Shown here in pieces: positions 47,226 to 55,373 of a stretch of DNA of 64,000 bases; position 1 is the stretch's first letter, and every line of letters begins with the position of its first letter. The notes under the pieces were generated by a model. That model searched no databases and had not been told where the DNA came from. It worked only from the letters and a program-made list of their open reading frames with translations. Made by a program: the position numbers and the translations under genes. Source of the DNA: an uncultured Anaerolineae bacterium. Lineage in GTDB: Bacteria > Chloroflexota > Anaerolineae > Anaerolineales > Villigracilaceae. The stretch spans positions 1 to 64,000 of the forward strand of contig CAILYI010000194.1 in the NCBI GenBank assembly GCA_903838415.1. Direction: 5' to 3'.

Positions 47226-48578
47226 ATGTTAAAAATCTATTCCGTTCCCGAAGCTCGTCAATCTATCCTGAAACGCATCCCGCCCGATGAGACCGCCGTG
47301 ACACCCGCCATGCTCGACCGCCTGGCTGCCACTTTTGGCGAAAAAATCACCCCCGAAGAAGCCGTGCGCCGCATTTTACGGGATGTCCGCAGCCGGGGCG
47401 ACGCCGCCCTGCGCGAGTGGAGCGCCAAACTGGATGGTTTCCCGGCTGACGCGCCAATCCGCGTCCCCGCTGAAGCCTTATCCGCCGCCCTGGAAGCGCT
47501 CGACCCTGAAACGCGCGCCGCGCTCGAAGTGGCCGCACACAGAATCCGCGAGTTTTACCGCCGCCAGCCGCTGACCAGCTGGTTCACCAACGACCTGGGC
47601 GGCACGCTAGGACAGTTCATCCGCCCGCATGCCCGCGTCGGACTCTACGTTCCCGGCGGCACCGCCCCGCTTCCATCCTCCGTGCTGATGTCCGCCATCC
47701 CGGCGCAGGTGGCGGGCGTCAAAGACATCGTCATCGTCACGCCTCCGCAGAGAATTCAAAATTCAGAATTCAGAATTCAGAATTTGGTTTCCCCAGTGAT
47801 TCTGGCTGCCTGCGCCCTGGTCGGCGTGACGGAAGTCTATGCCCTGGGCGGCGCGCAAGCCATCGCCGCGCTGGCCTACGGCACTGAATCCGTCCCGGCA
47901 GTGGATAAAATCTTCGGCCCCGGCAACCTGTTCGTGACCCTCGCCAAGCGCCAGGTCTTTGGCGCGGTCGGCATCGACGGGCTGGCTGGCCCCACTGAAA
48001 CCGTCGTCATCGCCGACGACAGCGCCAAACCGGCCTGGGTCGCCGCGGATTTGCTTGCGCAGGCCGAACATGACGTGCTCGCCAGCGCCATCCTGCTGAC
48101 CCCATCCCAAAAACTGGCCGAAGCCGTCCAGATTGAAGTGGGCCGCCAGATGGAAACCCTGCCGCGCGCCGACATCCTGGCCCAATCCCTGCCCGGCCAG
48201 AGCGGCATCGTTGTCACCTGCGACCTCGACGAAGCCGCCGCGCTCAACAATGCCTACGCCCCAGAGCATCTCTGCCTGGCCGTGCGCGATCCCTGGGCAA
48301 TGAGTGAAAAAATCAGCAACGCGGGCGGCATCTTCATGGGTGAGCACTCCTTCGAAGTTTTGGGCGATTACGTCGCCGGGCCGAGTCACGTCATGCCGAC
48401 TGGCGGCAGCGCCCGCTTCGCCTCGCCGCTCAACGTCTGGGACTTTGTCCACATCATCAGCCTGATCGCCCTCAACCCGGCCACCACCGCCCAAATCGCC
48501 CCGCTCGCCGCCCGCATCGCCCGCGCGGAGGGGCTCGAAGCCCATGCGCGTTCCGCAGATGCGCGAGTAAACAAGTAG
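47226..48578 (+). CDS. hisD: Histidinol dehydrogenase with a repeat-derived insert
   Basis: 450 residues; oxidises L-histidinol to histidine in two NAD-dependent steps using zinc. Conserved: [94 protein letters not shown] and the late [13 protein letters not shown]. The start at 47226 has AAGGAG upstream. Between VTPP and PVILAAC the family has about seven residues; here there are about fifteen, including NSEFRIQNL encoded by AATTCAG heptamer repeats. Catalytic residues are outside the insert. Confidence 0.95.
   Translation: MLKIYSVPEARQSILKRIPPDETAVTPAMLDRLAATFGEKITPEEAVRRILRDVRSRGDAALREWSAKLDGFPADAPIRVPAEALSAALEALDPETRAALEVAAHRIREFYRRQPLTSWFTNDLGGTLGQFIRPHARVGLYVPGGTAPLPSSVLMSAIPAQVAGVKDIVIVTPPQRIQNSEFRIQNLVSPVILAACALVGVTEVYALGGAQAIAALAYGTESVPAVDKIFGPGNLFVTLAKRQVFGAVGIDGLAGPTETVVIADDSAKPAWVAADLLAQAEHDVLASAILLTPSQKLAEAVQIEVGRQMETLPRADILAQSLPGQSGIVVTCDLDEAAALNNAYAPEHLCLAVRDPWAMSEKISNAGGIFMGEHSFEVLGDYVAGPSHVMPTGGSARFASPLNVWDFVHIISLIALNPATTAQIAPLAARIARAEGLEAHARSADARVNK
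47753..47787 (+). repeat. AATTCAG heptamer repeat inside hisD
   Basis: Five tandem 7-base units: AATTCAA, three AATTCAG, AATTTGG. The array is inside the hisD frame and adds residues to a surface loop; 35 bases is not a multiple of 3, but the frame stays open. Confidence 0.88.
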
Positions 48579-48627
48579 ATAAGTACTCACGTACTCGCCT
48601 ACCCGTTTACTTTTTTCCTTATCTACT
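48566..48627. repeat. Heptamer-word inverted repeats between hisD and hisC
   Basis: Two arm pairs: AGTAAAC (48566-48572) with GTTTACT (48605-48611) and AGTAGATAAG (48575-48584) with CTTATCTACT (48618-48627). The pairs are interleaved rather than nested. The hisD stop codon lies within the left side. Confidence 0.75.
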
Positions 48628-48630
48628 CAT

Positions 48631-49707
48631 ATGATTACTCTCCCTGCCCACATCACCTCCCTGCCGCCCTACACACCGATCGAGCCGTTTGATGTGCTCT
48701 CCGAGCGTGTTGGGCGCGCGCCCGACCAGATCATCAAACTCGACGCCAACGAGAACCCCTACGGCATGTCGCCGCGCGCCCGCGAAGCGCTCGCCAGCCT
48801 GGCCTACGGACACATCTACCCCGATCCCGAGTCCCGCGCGCTGCGCGCCGCCCTCAGCCGCTTCACCGGCGCTCCCGCCGAAAACCTGCTGCCCGGCTCC
48901 GGCGCCGACGAGCTGATCGACCTGATTATGCGCGTCACGCTCAGCCCCGGCGACGCCATCCTCAACTGCCCGCCCACCTTCGGCATGTACGCCTTCGACG
49001 CCGACTTGAACAACGCCCGCGTCATCAACATCCCGCGCAAAGCTGATTTTTCTTTGGATATGGATGGGATTTTGGAGGCCGCTGGAAAGTTTTCTCCCAA
49101 ACTGATCTTCGTCACCTCCCCAAACAATCCCGACGGCTCCCTGCTCCCGCCACCGGTCTTGCAAAAACTATTGACACTGCCCACGCTGATTGTCCTCGAC
49201 GAAGCCTACATCGAATTCTCCGGTGTCCCCTCCCAAATTACCAATGTCCCAAATTACCAGAATCTGATCGTCCTGCGCACCTTCAGCAAACTGGCTGGTC
49301 TCGCCGGTCTGCGCGTCGGCTACGGCGCCTTCCCCACCTGGCTGATGTCGACGCTCTGGAAAGCCAAACAGCCCTATAATATCAACGTTGCCGCCAGCGC
49401 CGCCGCGATTGCCTCGCTGGACGACCCGGAGTATCTCGATTGGACGGTCAAAACCCTGGTGGCTGAAAGGAATCGCCTTTTCGACGGCCTTTCCCGCCTG
49501 CCCTGGCTCTCCCCCTACCCTTCGAGCGCCAACTTCCTCCTGTGCCGCGTCGCCCCTGAAGTGGATGCCGCCCAACTCAAAGCGGATTTGGCCCAAAACC
49601 ACGGCATCTTCATCCGCTACTTCAACAAACCCGGTCTGACGGACTGTATCCGCATTTCGGTCGGCAAGCCGGAGCAGACGGACGCGTTGTTAAAGGCATT
49701 GTCATAA
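48631..49707 (+). CDS. hisC: Histidinol-phosphate aminotransferase
   Basis: 358-residue class II PLP aminotransferase converting imidazole-acetol phosphate to histidinol phosphate. Landmarks: KLDANENPYGMSPRARE (about 33-49), TSPNNPDGSLLP (about 159-170), DEAYIEFSG (about 190-198), and the PLP lysine in RTFSKLAGLAGLRVGYG (near 216). No Shine-Dalgarno is obvious: the ATG at 48631 is reached through the repeat (CTACTCATATG), so translation may depend on coupling. Confidence 0.95.
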   Translation: MITLPAHITSLPPYTPIEPFDVLSERVGRAPDQIIKLDANENPYGMSPRAREALASLAYGHIYPDPESRALRAALSRFTGAPAENLLPGSGADELIDLIMRVTLSPGDAILNCPPTFGMYAFDADLNNARVINIPRKADFSLDMDGILEAAGKFSPKLIFVTSPNNPDGSLLPPPVLQKLLTLPTLIVLDEAYIEFSGVPSQITNVPNYQNLIVLRTFSKLAGLAGLRVGYGAFPTWLMSTLWKAKQPYNINVAASAAAIASLDDPEYLDWTVKTLVAERNRLFDGLSRLPWLSPYPSSANFLLCRVAPEVDAAQLKADLAQNHGIFIRYFNKPGLTDCIRISVGKPEQTDALLKALS

Positions 49708-49745
49708 GTCATAGGTCATAAATCGCCGACCTATGACCTATGACT
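49707..49745. repeat. GTCATAG-word hairpin between hisC and hisB
   Basis: 14-bp perfect arms (49707-49720 and 49732-49745) made of the heptamer word CATAGGT/GTCATAG; the left arm begins at the last base of the hisC stop codon. Confidence 0.88.
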
Positions 49746-49758
49746 CAAAAGGATACTC

Positions 49759-50349
49759 ATGCGAACCGCCACCTTTTCCCGCAAAACCAACGAAACCGAC
49801 ATCAACATCGATTTGAATTTGGACGGCTCCGGCCTCCACGACATCGCCACCGGTGTCGGCTTTCTGGACCACATGCTGACACACATCGCCGTGCATGGAT
49901 TATTTGACCTGACCATCAAGGCGACCGGCGACTTGCACATCGACGTGCATCACACGGTCGAGGATGTGGCGCTGGTGCTCGGTTCCGCTTTCGACCAGGC
50001 GCTCGGCGACCGCAAGGGCATTTTCCGCATGGCCAGTTTTTACGTCCCGATGGACGAAAGCCTGGCCTTTGTGGCGCTCGATTTATCGGGACGCCCCTAC
50101 AGCGTAATCGACGCCACATGGGGCAGCGCCCCGGTCGGGCAAATTCCCACCAGCCTGTTCCCGCACTTTTTCGAGAGTTTCGCCGTCACCGCACGCTGCA
50201 ATCTCCACGCCCGGATTCTCTACGGCCGCGACGACCACCACAAAGCTGAGGCGCTCTTCAAGGCACTGGCGCGAGCGCTGGACGCGGCGACGATGTTGGA
50301 TGAAAGACGAAAGAGTGTGCCCAGCACGAAAGGGACGTTGACCGAGTAA
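49759..50349 (+). CDS. hisB: Imidazoleglycerol-phosphate dehydratase
   Basis: 196 residues, monofunctional (no phosphatase domain). Manganese-binding histidines are in [14 protein letters not shown] (about 34-47), [14 protein letters not shown] (about 68-81), [14 protein letters not shown] and [27 protein letters not shown]. It sits between hisC and hisA; because it has no N-terminal HAD domain, histidinol-phosphate phosphatase must be encoded elsewhere. Confidence 0.95.
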   Translation: MRTATFSRKTNETDINIDLNLDGSGLHDIATGVGFLDHMLTHIAVHGLFDLTIKATGDLHIDVHHTVEDVALVLGSAFDQALGDRKGIFRMASFYVPMDESLAFVALDLSGRPYSVIDATWGSAPVGQIPTSLFPHFFESFAVTARCNLHARILYGRDDHHKAEALFKALARALDAATMLDERRKSVPSTKGTLTE

Positions 50350-50397
50350 ACAAATAGACAGGTACACACATACCTGTTTCCTTTTTACTTGTTTACT
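50345..50397. repeat. Heptamer-word inverted repeats between hisB and hisA
   Basis: Nested arms: AGTAAACAA (50345-50353) with TTGTTTACT (50389-50397) and ACAGGTA (50358-50364) with TACCTGT (50371-50377). The hisB stop codon lies in the left arm. Confidence 0.82.
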
Positions 50398-50418
50398 TGC
50401 CTACTGGATACCTAACCC

Positions 50419-51153
50419 ATGACACCTGAACCCCCCTTCACCATTTTCCCCGCAATCGATCTCCGCAACGGCAAAATCGTCCGCCTGGCGCAGGGCGACC
50501 CCGAGCGCCAGACCACCTACGGCGATGATCCGCGTGCGCAGGCCGAGCAGTTCAAAGCCGCAGGCGCCGAGTGGATTCACGTTATCAACCTGAGCGGCGC
50601 GTTTGGCGAGGAGGCCTCGGCCAACATGAAAGCTCTCGAAACGGTACTCCGCGTCGGCTTGAAGGTTGAGTTCGGCGGCGGCATCCGCGACGAGGAAACG
50701 GTCCGCATCCCGCTTGAAATGGGCGTGGAGCGTGTTTTCCTGGGCACCGCCGCCATCCAGAACCCGGCGCTGGTCGATTGGGCGGTAGCGCGCTACGGCG
50801 CCGCCCGCATCGCCGCCGATATCGGCGCGCGCGACGGGCAGGTGATGATTCGCGGCTGGCAGGAATCCACCCCGCTGAGCATGCTCGAGGCTGGTAAGCG
50901 CTTCCGCGCCCAGGGCCTGGCGTGGTGCGTCCTGACGGACGTCCGCCGGGATGGCGTCGGCAGCGGCGTCAGCGTGGAGGCAGCCGTCGAGCTGCAAACC
51001 GCTACCGGCCTGCAAGTGGTCGCCTCGGGCGGCGTTTCCAGCCTGGAGGATGTCATCCGCGTCAAAAATGCCGGGCTGGCGGGCGTCATCATCGGTCGGG
51101 CGCTCTATGAAGGCAAACTCTCGCTGCGCGAAGCCCTGCTTGAGACAGCGTAA
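50419..51153 (+). CDS. hisA: Phosphoribosylformimino-AICAR-phosphate isomerase
   Basis: 244-residue TIM barrel that opens the ribose ring of ProFAR. Catalytic Asp in AIDLRNGKIVRLAQGD, EFGGGIRDEETV and the second Asp in CVLTDVRRDGVGSGV; late phosphate loop VASGGVSSLEDV and GVIIGRALYEG. The HVINLSGAFGE segment differs slightly from the usual HVVDLDGA. No clear SD: the preceding bases are repeat-derived. It closes the first his segment; hisH is 2.1 kb further on. Confidence 0.94.
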   Translation: MTPEPPFTIFPAIDLRNGKIVRLAQGDPERQTTYGDDPRAQAEQFKAAGAEWIHVINLSGAFGEEASANMKALETVLRVGLKVEFGGGIRDEETVRIPLEMGVERVFLGTAAIQNPALVDWAVARYGAARIAADIGARDGQVMIRGWQESTPLSMLEAGKRFRAQGLAWCVLTDVRRDGVGSGVSVEAAVELQTATGLQVVASGGVSSLEDVIRVKNAGLAGVIIGRALYEGKLSLREALLETA

Positions 51154-51165
51154 AACAAGCTGAGT

Positions 51166-51429
51166 GTGAAAACATCCCAAAGAATTCTTGTTTTGGCAAT
51201 CATTGTGCTGCTTAGCGGGCTCGGCCTGTTCTGTCTCGGCCTGATGCTTGATCCATTCAGCCTGCCTTTTCAAGATTACGAGCAAATGCCGCTCGCCACA
51301 CAGCAAGCCTACGAAACACGCGCCGCCTGGATGCAAATCATTCGTCTGTCTGGTTGCGGCATAACCGTCCTGGCCTTGCTGGGCATGCTGCTCACCTGGC
51401 TGGTTGGTCGGCGACGGCCGCAAGGATGA
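51166..51429 (+). CDS. Small two-span membrane protein
   Basis: 87 residues starting at GTG 51166, 12 bases after hisA. Two hydrophobic segments (about 7-30 and 60-80) flank a loop with MLDPFSLPFQDYEQMP. No SD is clear. Its 3' end overlaps the converging glycosyltransferase gene by 38 bases, which lowers certainty, though the hydrophobic pattern and position argue for a real gene. Function unknown. Confidence 0.55.
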   Translation: MKTSQRILVLAIIVLLSGLGLFCLGLMLDPFSLPFQDYEQMPLATQQAYETRAAWMQIIRLSGCGITVLALLGMLLTWLVGRRRPQG

Positions 51430-52663
51430 TTTTGGCGGCCGTCTCAGCGCCATTTTCTTCCCGGATTTTTGCGCCCAACACCTTGGCCGCCTCGCGTACT
51501 TCGCTCTTTAACACAAACCGGATCGCCTCCGCCAGATTCTCTGCCGTCAGTTTTTTGCGCGAAATAGGCCTGGCTGCGACACCCAACTCATAAACACGCT
51601 GCGCCCAGGCAAATTGATCGTTGCCATGCGGAATCACGATGGATGGCACGCCAGCCCGCAACCCCGCCGCCGTGGTGCCCGCCCCGCCGTGATGGACAAC
51701 CACCGCCATGCGCGGAAAAAGCCAGGCGTGTGGCGCGCTTTCCAACAGGTAGATGCTCTCAGGCAGGGAGATGCCTTCCGGCGTCCCACTCCAACCGGTG
51801 GCGAGCACCCCGCGTTCGCCCGAGCGCGCCAGGGCCTCGAGGATTAGCTGGGCGGTCTGGGTGGCCTGTTTCGGGTCGCCGATACTGCCAAAGCCGATGT
51901 AAACCGGCGCCGGGCCGCGTTCGAGGAAATCCGTCAGCGCGGTGGGCGGCTGCCAGTTGGGTTCGTCATCCAAAAACCAAAACCCGGTCTGATGGACGTG
52001 CGGCGGGAAATCCGCTGTCTGCGGGAAAATATGTGGACTGCACGAAACCACCGTTGGATGTGTCGCGCGTGTCTGGCGCGGAAAGGGACTGCCAAAATTA
52101 GCTGGCAGGCGGCCAAACTCTCGCTTCCAGAAATCTGCCACGCCGCCGCGCGACACCATCCAGAAAATTTGCTGGAAAACCTGGTGAGTCAGCAGGTTAT
52201 AGGTTTTCCCCAGGCGCGGCCCGGTAGAAAAAATCAGCGATGGGTAGGCGCGGGTGGCAGCCATCGGGAAGGGCGCAGCCAACACGGACGGAATTCCGCG
52301 TTCCTGCGCCGCAAAATAGCCAATCGTCATCCCAGGATGGTAAACCACCAGGTCGGCCTCCTGGCAGGCAGCAAAAAAATGTTTCTGCAGCGCCATTCCC
52401 AGGCGTTTCAACTCATTGAAACTGCGCGCAAATTTAAGCGGATTGTCGGCCTGCCGGGCATTATCAGCCACGGCGCTGTTCATCACACTGGCCAAATCGC
52501 CGGGGATGGGATAACACTCCAGTCCCAAGCCGCGCACGAAATCTGCGAACATTTCCAGTGTGGCAACTCGCACCTGCACCCCCGTTTTTTGCAGCGCCAG
52601 CCCAAGTGCCAGGTACGGCTGGACATCGCCGCGTGAACCCATCGTTAAAATAGTAATTAGCAT
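51392..52663 (-). CDS. GT1-family glycosyltransferase (UGT-like)
   Basis: 423 residues, two Rossmann domains (GT-B). N-terminal acceptor domain starts MLITILTMGSRGDVQPYLALG; the nucleotide-sugar motif in the C-terminal domain is HHGGAGTTAAGLRAGVPSIVIPHGNDQFAWA (about 332-362), typical of sterol/macrolide UGTs. It likely glycosylates a lipid or small hydrophobic compound. It is opposite in direction to the his genes and downstream of marR on the same strand, so marR may control it. Confidence 0.92.
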   Translation of the reverse strand: MLITILTMGSRGDVQPYLALGLALQKTGVQVRVATLEMFADFVRGLGLECYPIPGDLASVMNSAVADNARQADNPLKFARSFNELKRLGMALQKHFFAACQEADLVVYHPGMTIGYFAAQERGIPSVLAAPFPMAATRAYPSLIFSTGPRLGKTYNLLTHQVFQQIFWMVSRGGVADFWKREFGRLPANFGSPFPRQTRATHPTVVSCSPHIFPQTADFPPHVHQTGFWFLDDEPNWQPPTALTDFLERGPAPVYIGFGSIGDPKQATQTAQLILEALARSGERGVLATGWSGTPEGISLPESIYLLESAPHAWLFPRMAVVVHHGGAGTTAAGLRAGVPSIVIPHGNDQFAWAQRVYELGVAARPISRKKLTAENLAEAIRFVLKSEVREAAKVLGAKIREENGAETAAKIILAAVADQPAR

Positions 52664-52675
52664 ATCATCTCCGCT

Positions 52676-52770
52676 GTAAGGGCGACCTGCCCAGGTATAG
52701 CATTAACTATCTTCAGGCAAATTGGCCGCGTAAAATAGTTTACCGTCTGGTTTTGAAGGGTCGCCCCTAC
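52676..52770. repeat. GTAGGGGCGA inverted repeat, copy 3 (expanded)
   Basis: GTAAGGGCGA (52676-52685, one mismatch) and TCGCCCCTAC (52761-52770) flank 75 bases, longer than in the other two copies. The right arm overlaps the marR stop codon. Confidence 0.7.
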
Positions 52771-53177
52771 GCCTTAAAAAGTGCAACCAATTTGGTCAAA
52801 ATCGCATCGAACTGCCTGGCCTCCTCCGCACTCAGCGCCGAGCGGATAAAATCGCCGTATTCTTTCAAAGTCTGGAGTTTGGCCGCCACCAGTGCTGCTC
52901 CCGCCCCGGTCAGTGCGACGTAAAAAACACGCTTATCGGTCTCTGATTGGGTTTTCACCACGAAACCCATCTCGACCAGTTTCTGAATACCCGCTGTGAC
53001 CGAGGGTTTTGAAAACCCCAGCCGGGCAACAACGTCAGTGATCGTGGGCTGGCCCAGCGCGGCAATCGTGTCGATATATTGGAACTGGCTGACGGTCAGG
53101 TGCGCGAACCCTTCCGGTTGCAGGCGTTTGAGCGATTGATCCAGGGTTTCGATAAATTCGAGTAAGATTTTGTCCAT
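52767..53177 (-). CDS. MarR family transcriptional regulator
   Basis: 136 residues with a winged helix-turn-helix: AALGQPTITDVVARLGFSKPSVTAGIQKLVEMGFVVKTQSETDKRVFYVALT (about 39-90), and dimer helices at both ends. The wing and recognition helix (SKPSVTAGIQKLVE) are typical. It is divergent from hisH, and a 19-bp palindrome lies between them (53191-53209). Targets may be its own gene, the glycosyltransferase and hisHFIE. Its last residues and stop codon fall in the GTAGGGGCGA repeat. Confidence 0.92.
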   Translation of the reverse strand: MDKILLEFIETLDQSLKRLQPEGFAHLTVSQFQYIDTIAALGQPTITDVVARLGFSKPSVTAGIQKLVEMGFVVKTQSETDKRVFYVALTGAGAALVAAKLQTLKEYGDFIRSALSAEEARQFDAILTKLVALFKA

Positions 53178-53187
53178 AGCATCTCTT

Positions 53188-53215
53188 TTGATTAGTTAGG
53201 CTAACTAATTATAAT
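53188..53215 (+). promoter_or_regulatory. hisH promoter overlapping a MarR-type palindrome
   Basis: ATTAGTTAG (53191-53199), G, CTAACTAAT (53201-53209) is a perfect palindrome. It fills the spacer between TTGATT (53188-53193) and TATAAT (53210-53215; 16-base spacing) on the plus strand. Binding of a MarR dimer would block hisHFIE transcription. Confidence 0.72.
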
Positions 53216-53231
53216 CGTTTTTGGAGTAGTT

Positions 53232-53837
53232 ATGATTACACTTGTAGATTACAAAGCCGGTAACCTGACCTCCGTCCGGCGCGCGCTCGACCACCTGGGC
53301 ATCCCCTGCCAGATTTCCGCCGACCCAGATGTGGTGCGCCGCGCTGAGAAACTGATATTTCCTGGCGTGGGGGCCGCGGGCGCGGCGATGGCGGTGCTGC
53401 GTGAACGCGGGCTGGATGCGGCGTTGAAAGAGGCCTTCAAAACCGGGATTCCAATTTTGGGGATTTGCATCGGCTGCCAGATTATCCTGACTCATTCGGA
53501 GGAGGATGACGCTGATGGCCTGGATTTACTCCCCGGAAACACCGTCCGCTTTCGGGTGGATGACCCGGCGCTGAAAATCCCCCACATGGGCTGGAACGGT
53601 GTGACCGTTACCCGGCCACATCCCCTGCTGAGTCATCTCCGCCCCGGCGACGAGTTTTACTTCGTCCACTCCTTCTACCCCCAACCAGCGGATGCCGCGC
53701 AAATCTACGCTGTAAGCGACTACGGCGGCCAATTCCCGGTGGCGATTGGCAAAGACAACCTGTTCGCCGTGCAATTCCACGCGGAAAAAAGCGGGACGGT
53801 GGGGTTGAAGGTGCTAGAGAATTTTAGAAAATGGTAA
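53232..53837 (+). CDS. hisH: Imidazole glycerol phosphate synthase glutaminase subunit
   Basis: 201-residue class I glutamine amidotransferase that channels ammonia to HisF. Starts MITLVDYKAGNLTSVRRAL; oxyanion strand LIFPGVGAAG; nucleophile Cys in GICIGCQII (near 80); catalytic His/Glu in FAVQFHAEKSGTVG (near 185). SD GGAG precedes the ATG. Together with hisF, hisI and hisE it forms the second his segment. Confidence 0.95.
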   Translation: MITLVDYKAGNLTSVRRALDHLGIPCQISADPDVVRRAEKLIFPGVGAAGAAMAVLRERGLDAALKEAFKTGIPILGICIGCQIILTHSEEDDADGLDLLPGNTVRFRVDDPALKIPHMGWNGVTVTRPHPLLSHLRPGDEFYFVHSFYPQPADAAQIYAVSDYGGQFPVAIGKDNLFAVQFHAEKSGTVGLKVLENFRKW

Positions 53838-53846
53838 GCAAGTAGA

Positions 53847-53880
53847 CAGGGAAACAAGTAGACAAGTACTTGTTTCCCTG
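53847..53880. repeat. Heptamer-word hairpin between hisH and hisF
   Basis: 13-bp perfect arms (53847-53859 and 53868-53880), loop AGACAAGT. It begins nine bases after the hisH stop codon. Confidence 0.88.
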
Positions 53881-53899
53881 CTCACTCCAAAGGAGCCCC

Positions 53900-54688
53900 A
53901 TGTTATCCAAAAGAATCATCTCCTGCCTCGACGTACGCGATGGCAAACTCGCCAAATCGGTCAAATTTGTGGACACCAAAGACATCGGCGACCCGGTGGT
54001 GAAGGCGCGCGAATATTACGCCCAAGGCCTCGATGAATTGGTTTTTTATGACATCACCGCCTCCAGCGAGGATCGCGGCATCATGCTCGACGTGGTCAGC
54101 CGCGTGGCGGAGCAGGTTTTCATCCCATTTTCGGTGGGAGGCGGCCTTCGTACAGTGGAAGATTGCAGCCACGTCCTGCTCGCCGGGGCGGAAAAAGTCA
54201 ACGTCAACAGCGCGGCAGTCAAAAATCCGGGCTTGATCGCCGAAGCCTCGAAAGCGTTCGGGGCGCAGGCCGTCGTCCTTTCGATGGATGTGCTCAAAGT
54301 TCCCAAATCCGCCCAAATCCCCAGCGGCTACGAAATCGTCATCAACGGCGGGCGCACGCCGATGGGGCTGGACGCCATCGCATGGGCCAAACGCGGGCAG
54401 GAACTGGGCGCGGGCGAGCTGGTGGTCAACTCGATTGACGCGGACGGAACGAAGGCCGGCTACGAGCTGACCCTGACGCGCCTGGTGGCCGAAGCGGTCA
54501 CCATCCCGGTGATAGCTTCTGGCGGCGGCGGGAAGCCCGAACATCTGTACGACGTGCTGACCGAGGGCAAAGCCGATGCTGCGCTGGTGGCGTCAATGCT
54601 GCATTTTGGCGAGTACACGGTCGGGCAGATTAAGGAATATTTGGCGGGGCGGGGGATTAAAGTCAGAATTCAGAAGGATGAAGGATGA
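53900..54688 (+). CDS. hisF: Imidazole glycerol phosphate synthase cyclase subunit
   Basis: 262-residue TIM barrel; catalytic Asp in [14 protein letters not shown] (about 5-18) and in [13 protein letters not shown], with [19 protein letters not shown] and [11 protein letters not shown] loops intact. The start 53900 (MLSKRII) has AAAGGAG five bases upstream; a longer frame reads through the repeat. The final residues RIQKDEG derive from a TCAGAAT-type heptamer repeat, and the stop codon overlaps the ATG of hisI (ATGA). Confidence 0.95.
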   Translation: MLSKRIISCLDVRDGKLAKSVKFVDTKDIGDPVVKAREYYAQGLDELVFYDITASSEDRGIMLDVVSRVAEQVFIPFSVGGGLRTVEDCSHVLLAGAEKVNVNSAAVKNPGLIAEASKAFGAQAVVLSMDVLKVPKSAQIPSGYEIVINGGRTPMGLDAIAWAKRGQELGAGELVVNSIDADGTKAGYELTLTRLVAEAVTIPVIASGGGGKPEHLYDVLTEGKADAALVASMLHFGEYTVGQIKEYLAGRGIKVRIQKDEG

Positions 54689-54690
54689 AA
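54663..54690 (+). repeat. Heptamer repeat at the hisF/hisI junction
   Basis: Four tandem 7-base units: TCAGAAT, TCAGAAG, GATGAAG, GATGAAA. They encode the last hisF residues and carry the hisI start codon. Confidence 0.82.
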
Positions 54691-55020
54691 ACAGAACAAC
54701 TGAAATACGATTCGAACGGCCTGATTACCGCCGTCGTACAAGATGCCATCACCAAAGATGTGCTGATGGTGGCCTGGATGAACGCTGACTCTCTGGAAAA
54801 GACGCTCGAAAGCGGCGAAACCTGGTTCTGGAGCCGCTCGCGGCAGGAACTCTGGCACAAGGGCGGAACAAGCGGCAACGTCCAAACAGTGGTTGAAATC
54901 CGCTACGACTGCGACGCGGATACGCTGCTGGTGCTGGTCAATCCCGCCGGACCGGCCTGCCATACGGGGGAAATGACGTGCTTTTACAGAGTTCTGGAAC
55001 TCATAAGTCATAGGTCATAG
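54685..55020 (+). CDS. hisI: Phosphoribosyl-AMP cyclohydrolase
   Basis: 111 residues, monofunctional. Opens the adenine ring of [40 protein letters not shown] is the family core; metal ligands are in YDCDAD and [13 protein letters not shown]. Starts at the ATGA overlap with hisF. The final residues (ISHRS) come from the GTCATAG repeat. hisE is a separate gene downstream. Confidence 0.95.
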   Translation: MKTEQLKYDSNGLITAVVQDAITKDVLMVAWMNADSLEKTLESGETWFWSRSRQELWHKGGTSGNVQTVVEIRYDCDADTLLVLVNPAGPACHTGEMTCFYRVLELISHRS

Positions 55021-55057
55021 GTCATAGGTCAAAAGTAGTTGACCTATGACCTATGAC
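55007..55057. repeat. GTCATAG heptamer array and hairpin between hisI and hisE
   Basis: 3.5 tandem copies of GTCATAG (55007-55031), then an 8-base loop and the inverted array. The 18-bp arms (55014-55031 with 55040-55057) are perfect. The hisI stop codon is inside the direct array. Confidence 0.92.
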
Positions 55058-55087
55058 CACTATCAAAAACCACGCAAAGGAATCTCA

Positions 55088-55363
55088 ATGAACCTTAATG
55101 ATCTTTACGCCCTGATCCTTGATCGCAAAAACAACCCCAAACTCGGCTCCTACACCAACTCGCTGTTTGACTCCGGCCTGCCGCGCATGGCCCAAAAAGT
55201 GGGCGAGGAGGGCACCGAGGTGGTGGTGGCCGCTCTCGCGCAGGAAAATGCCCGTCTGGTGGAAGAAATCGCCGATTTGACGTATCACGTGCTCGTGCTG
55301 ATGGCCGCCAAAGGACTGACTCCCGCCGATATCCTGTCCGAGCTGGAAAAACGCCACAAATAA
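55088..55363 (+). CDS. hisE: Phosphoribosyl-ATP pyrophosphohydrolase
   Basis: 91 residues, MazG-like fold, removing pyrophosphate from PR-ATP. Motifs: SYTNSLFDSGLPRMAQKVGEEGTEVVVAAL (Glu residues bind metal) and EEIADLTYHVLVLMA. The start at 55088 (MNLNDLYAL) follows AAAGGAA; a longer frame from 55046 reads through the repeat. Last his gene; it converges with the nicotinate phosphoribosyltransferase gene 10 bases on. Confidence 0.94.
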   Translation: MNLNDLYALILDRKNNPKLGSYTNSLFDSGLPRMAQKVGEEGTEVVVAALAQENARLVEEIADLTYHVLVLMAAKGLTPADILSELEKRHK

Positions 55364-55373
55364 CGGCGGGAAA

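Noticed and set aside
50401-51453. 350-codon minus-strand frame across hisA
   Set aside because: Antisense to hisA and the small membrane ORF; composition typical of a reverse-frame artefact.
47753-55057. Heptamer arrays considered as CRISPR
   Set aside because: Units are 7 bases with no unique spacers, and no cas genes are present.
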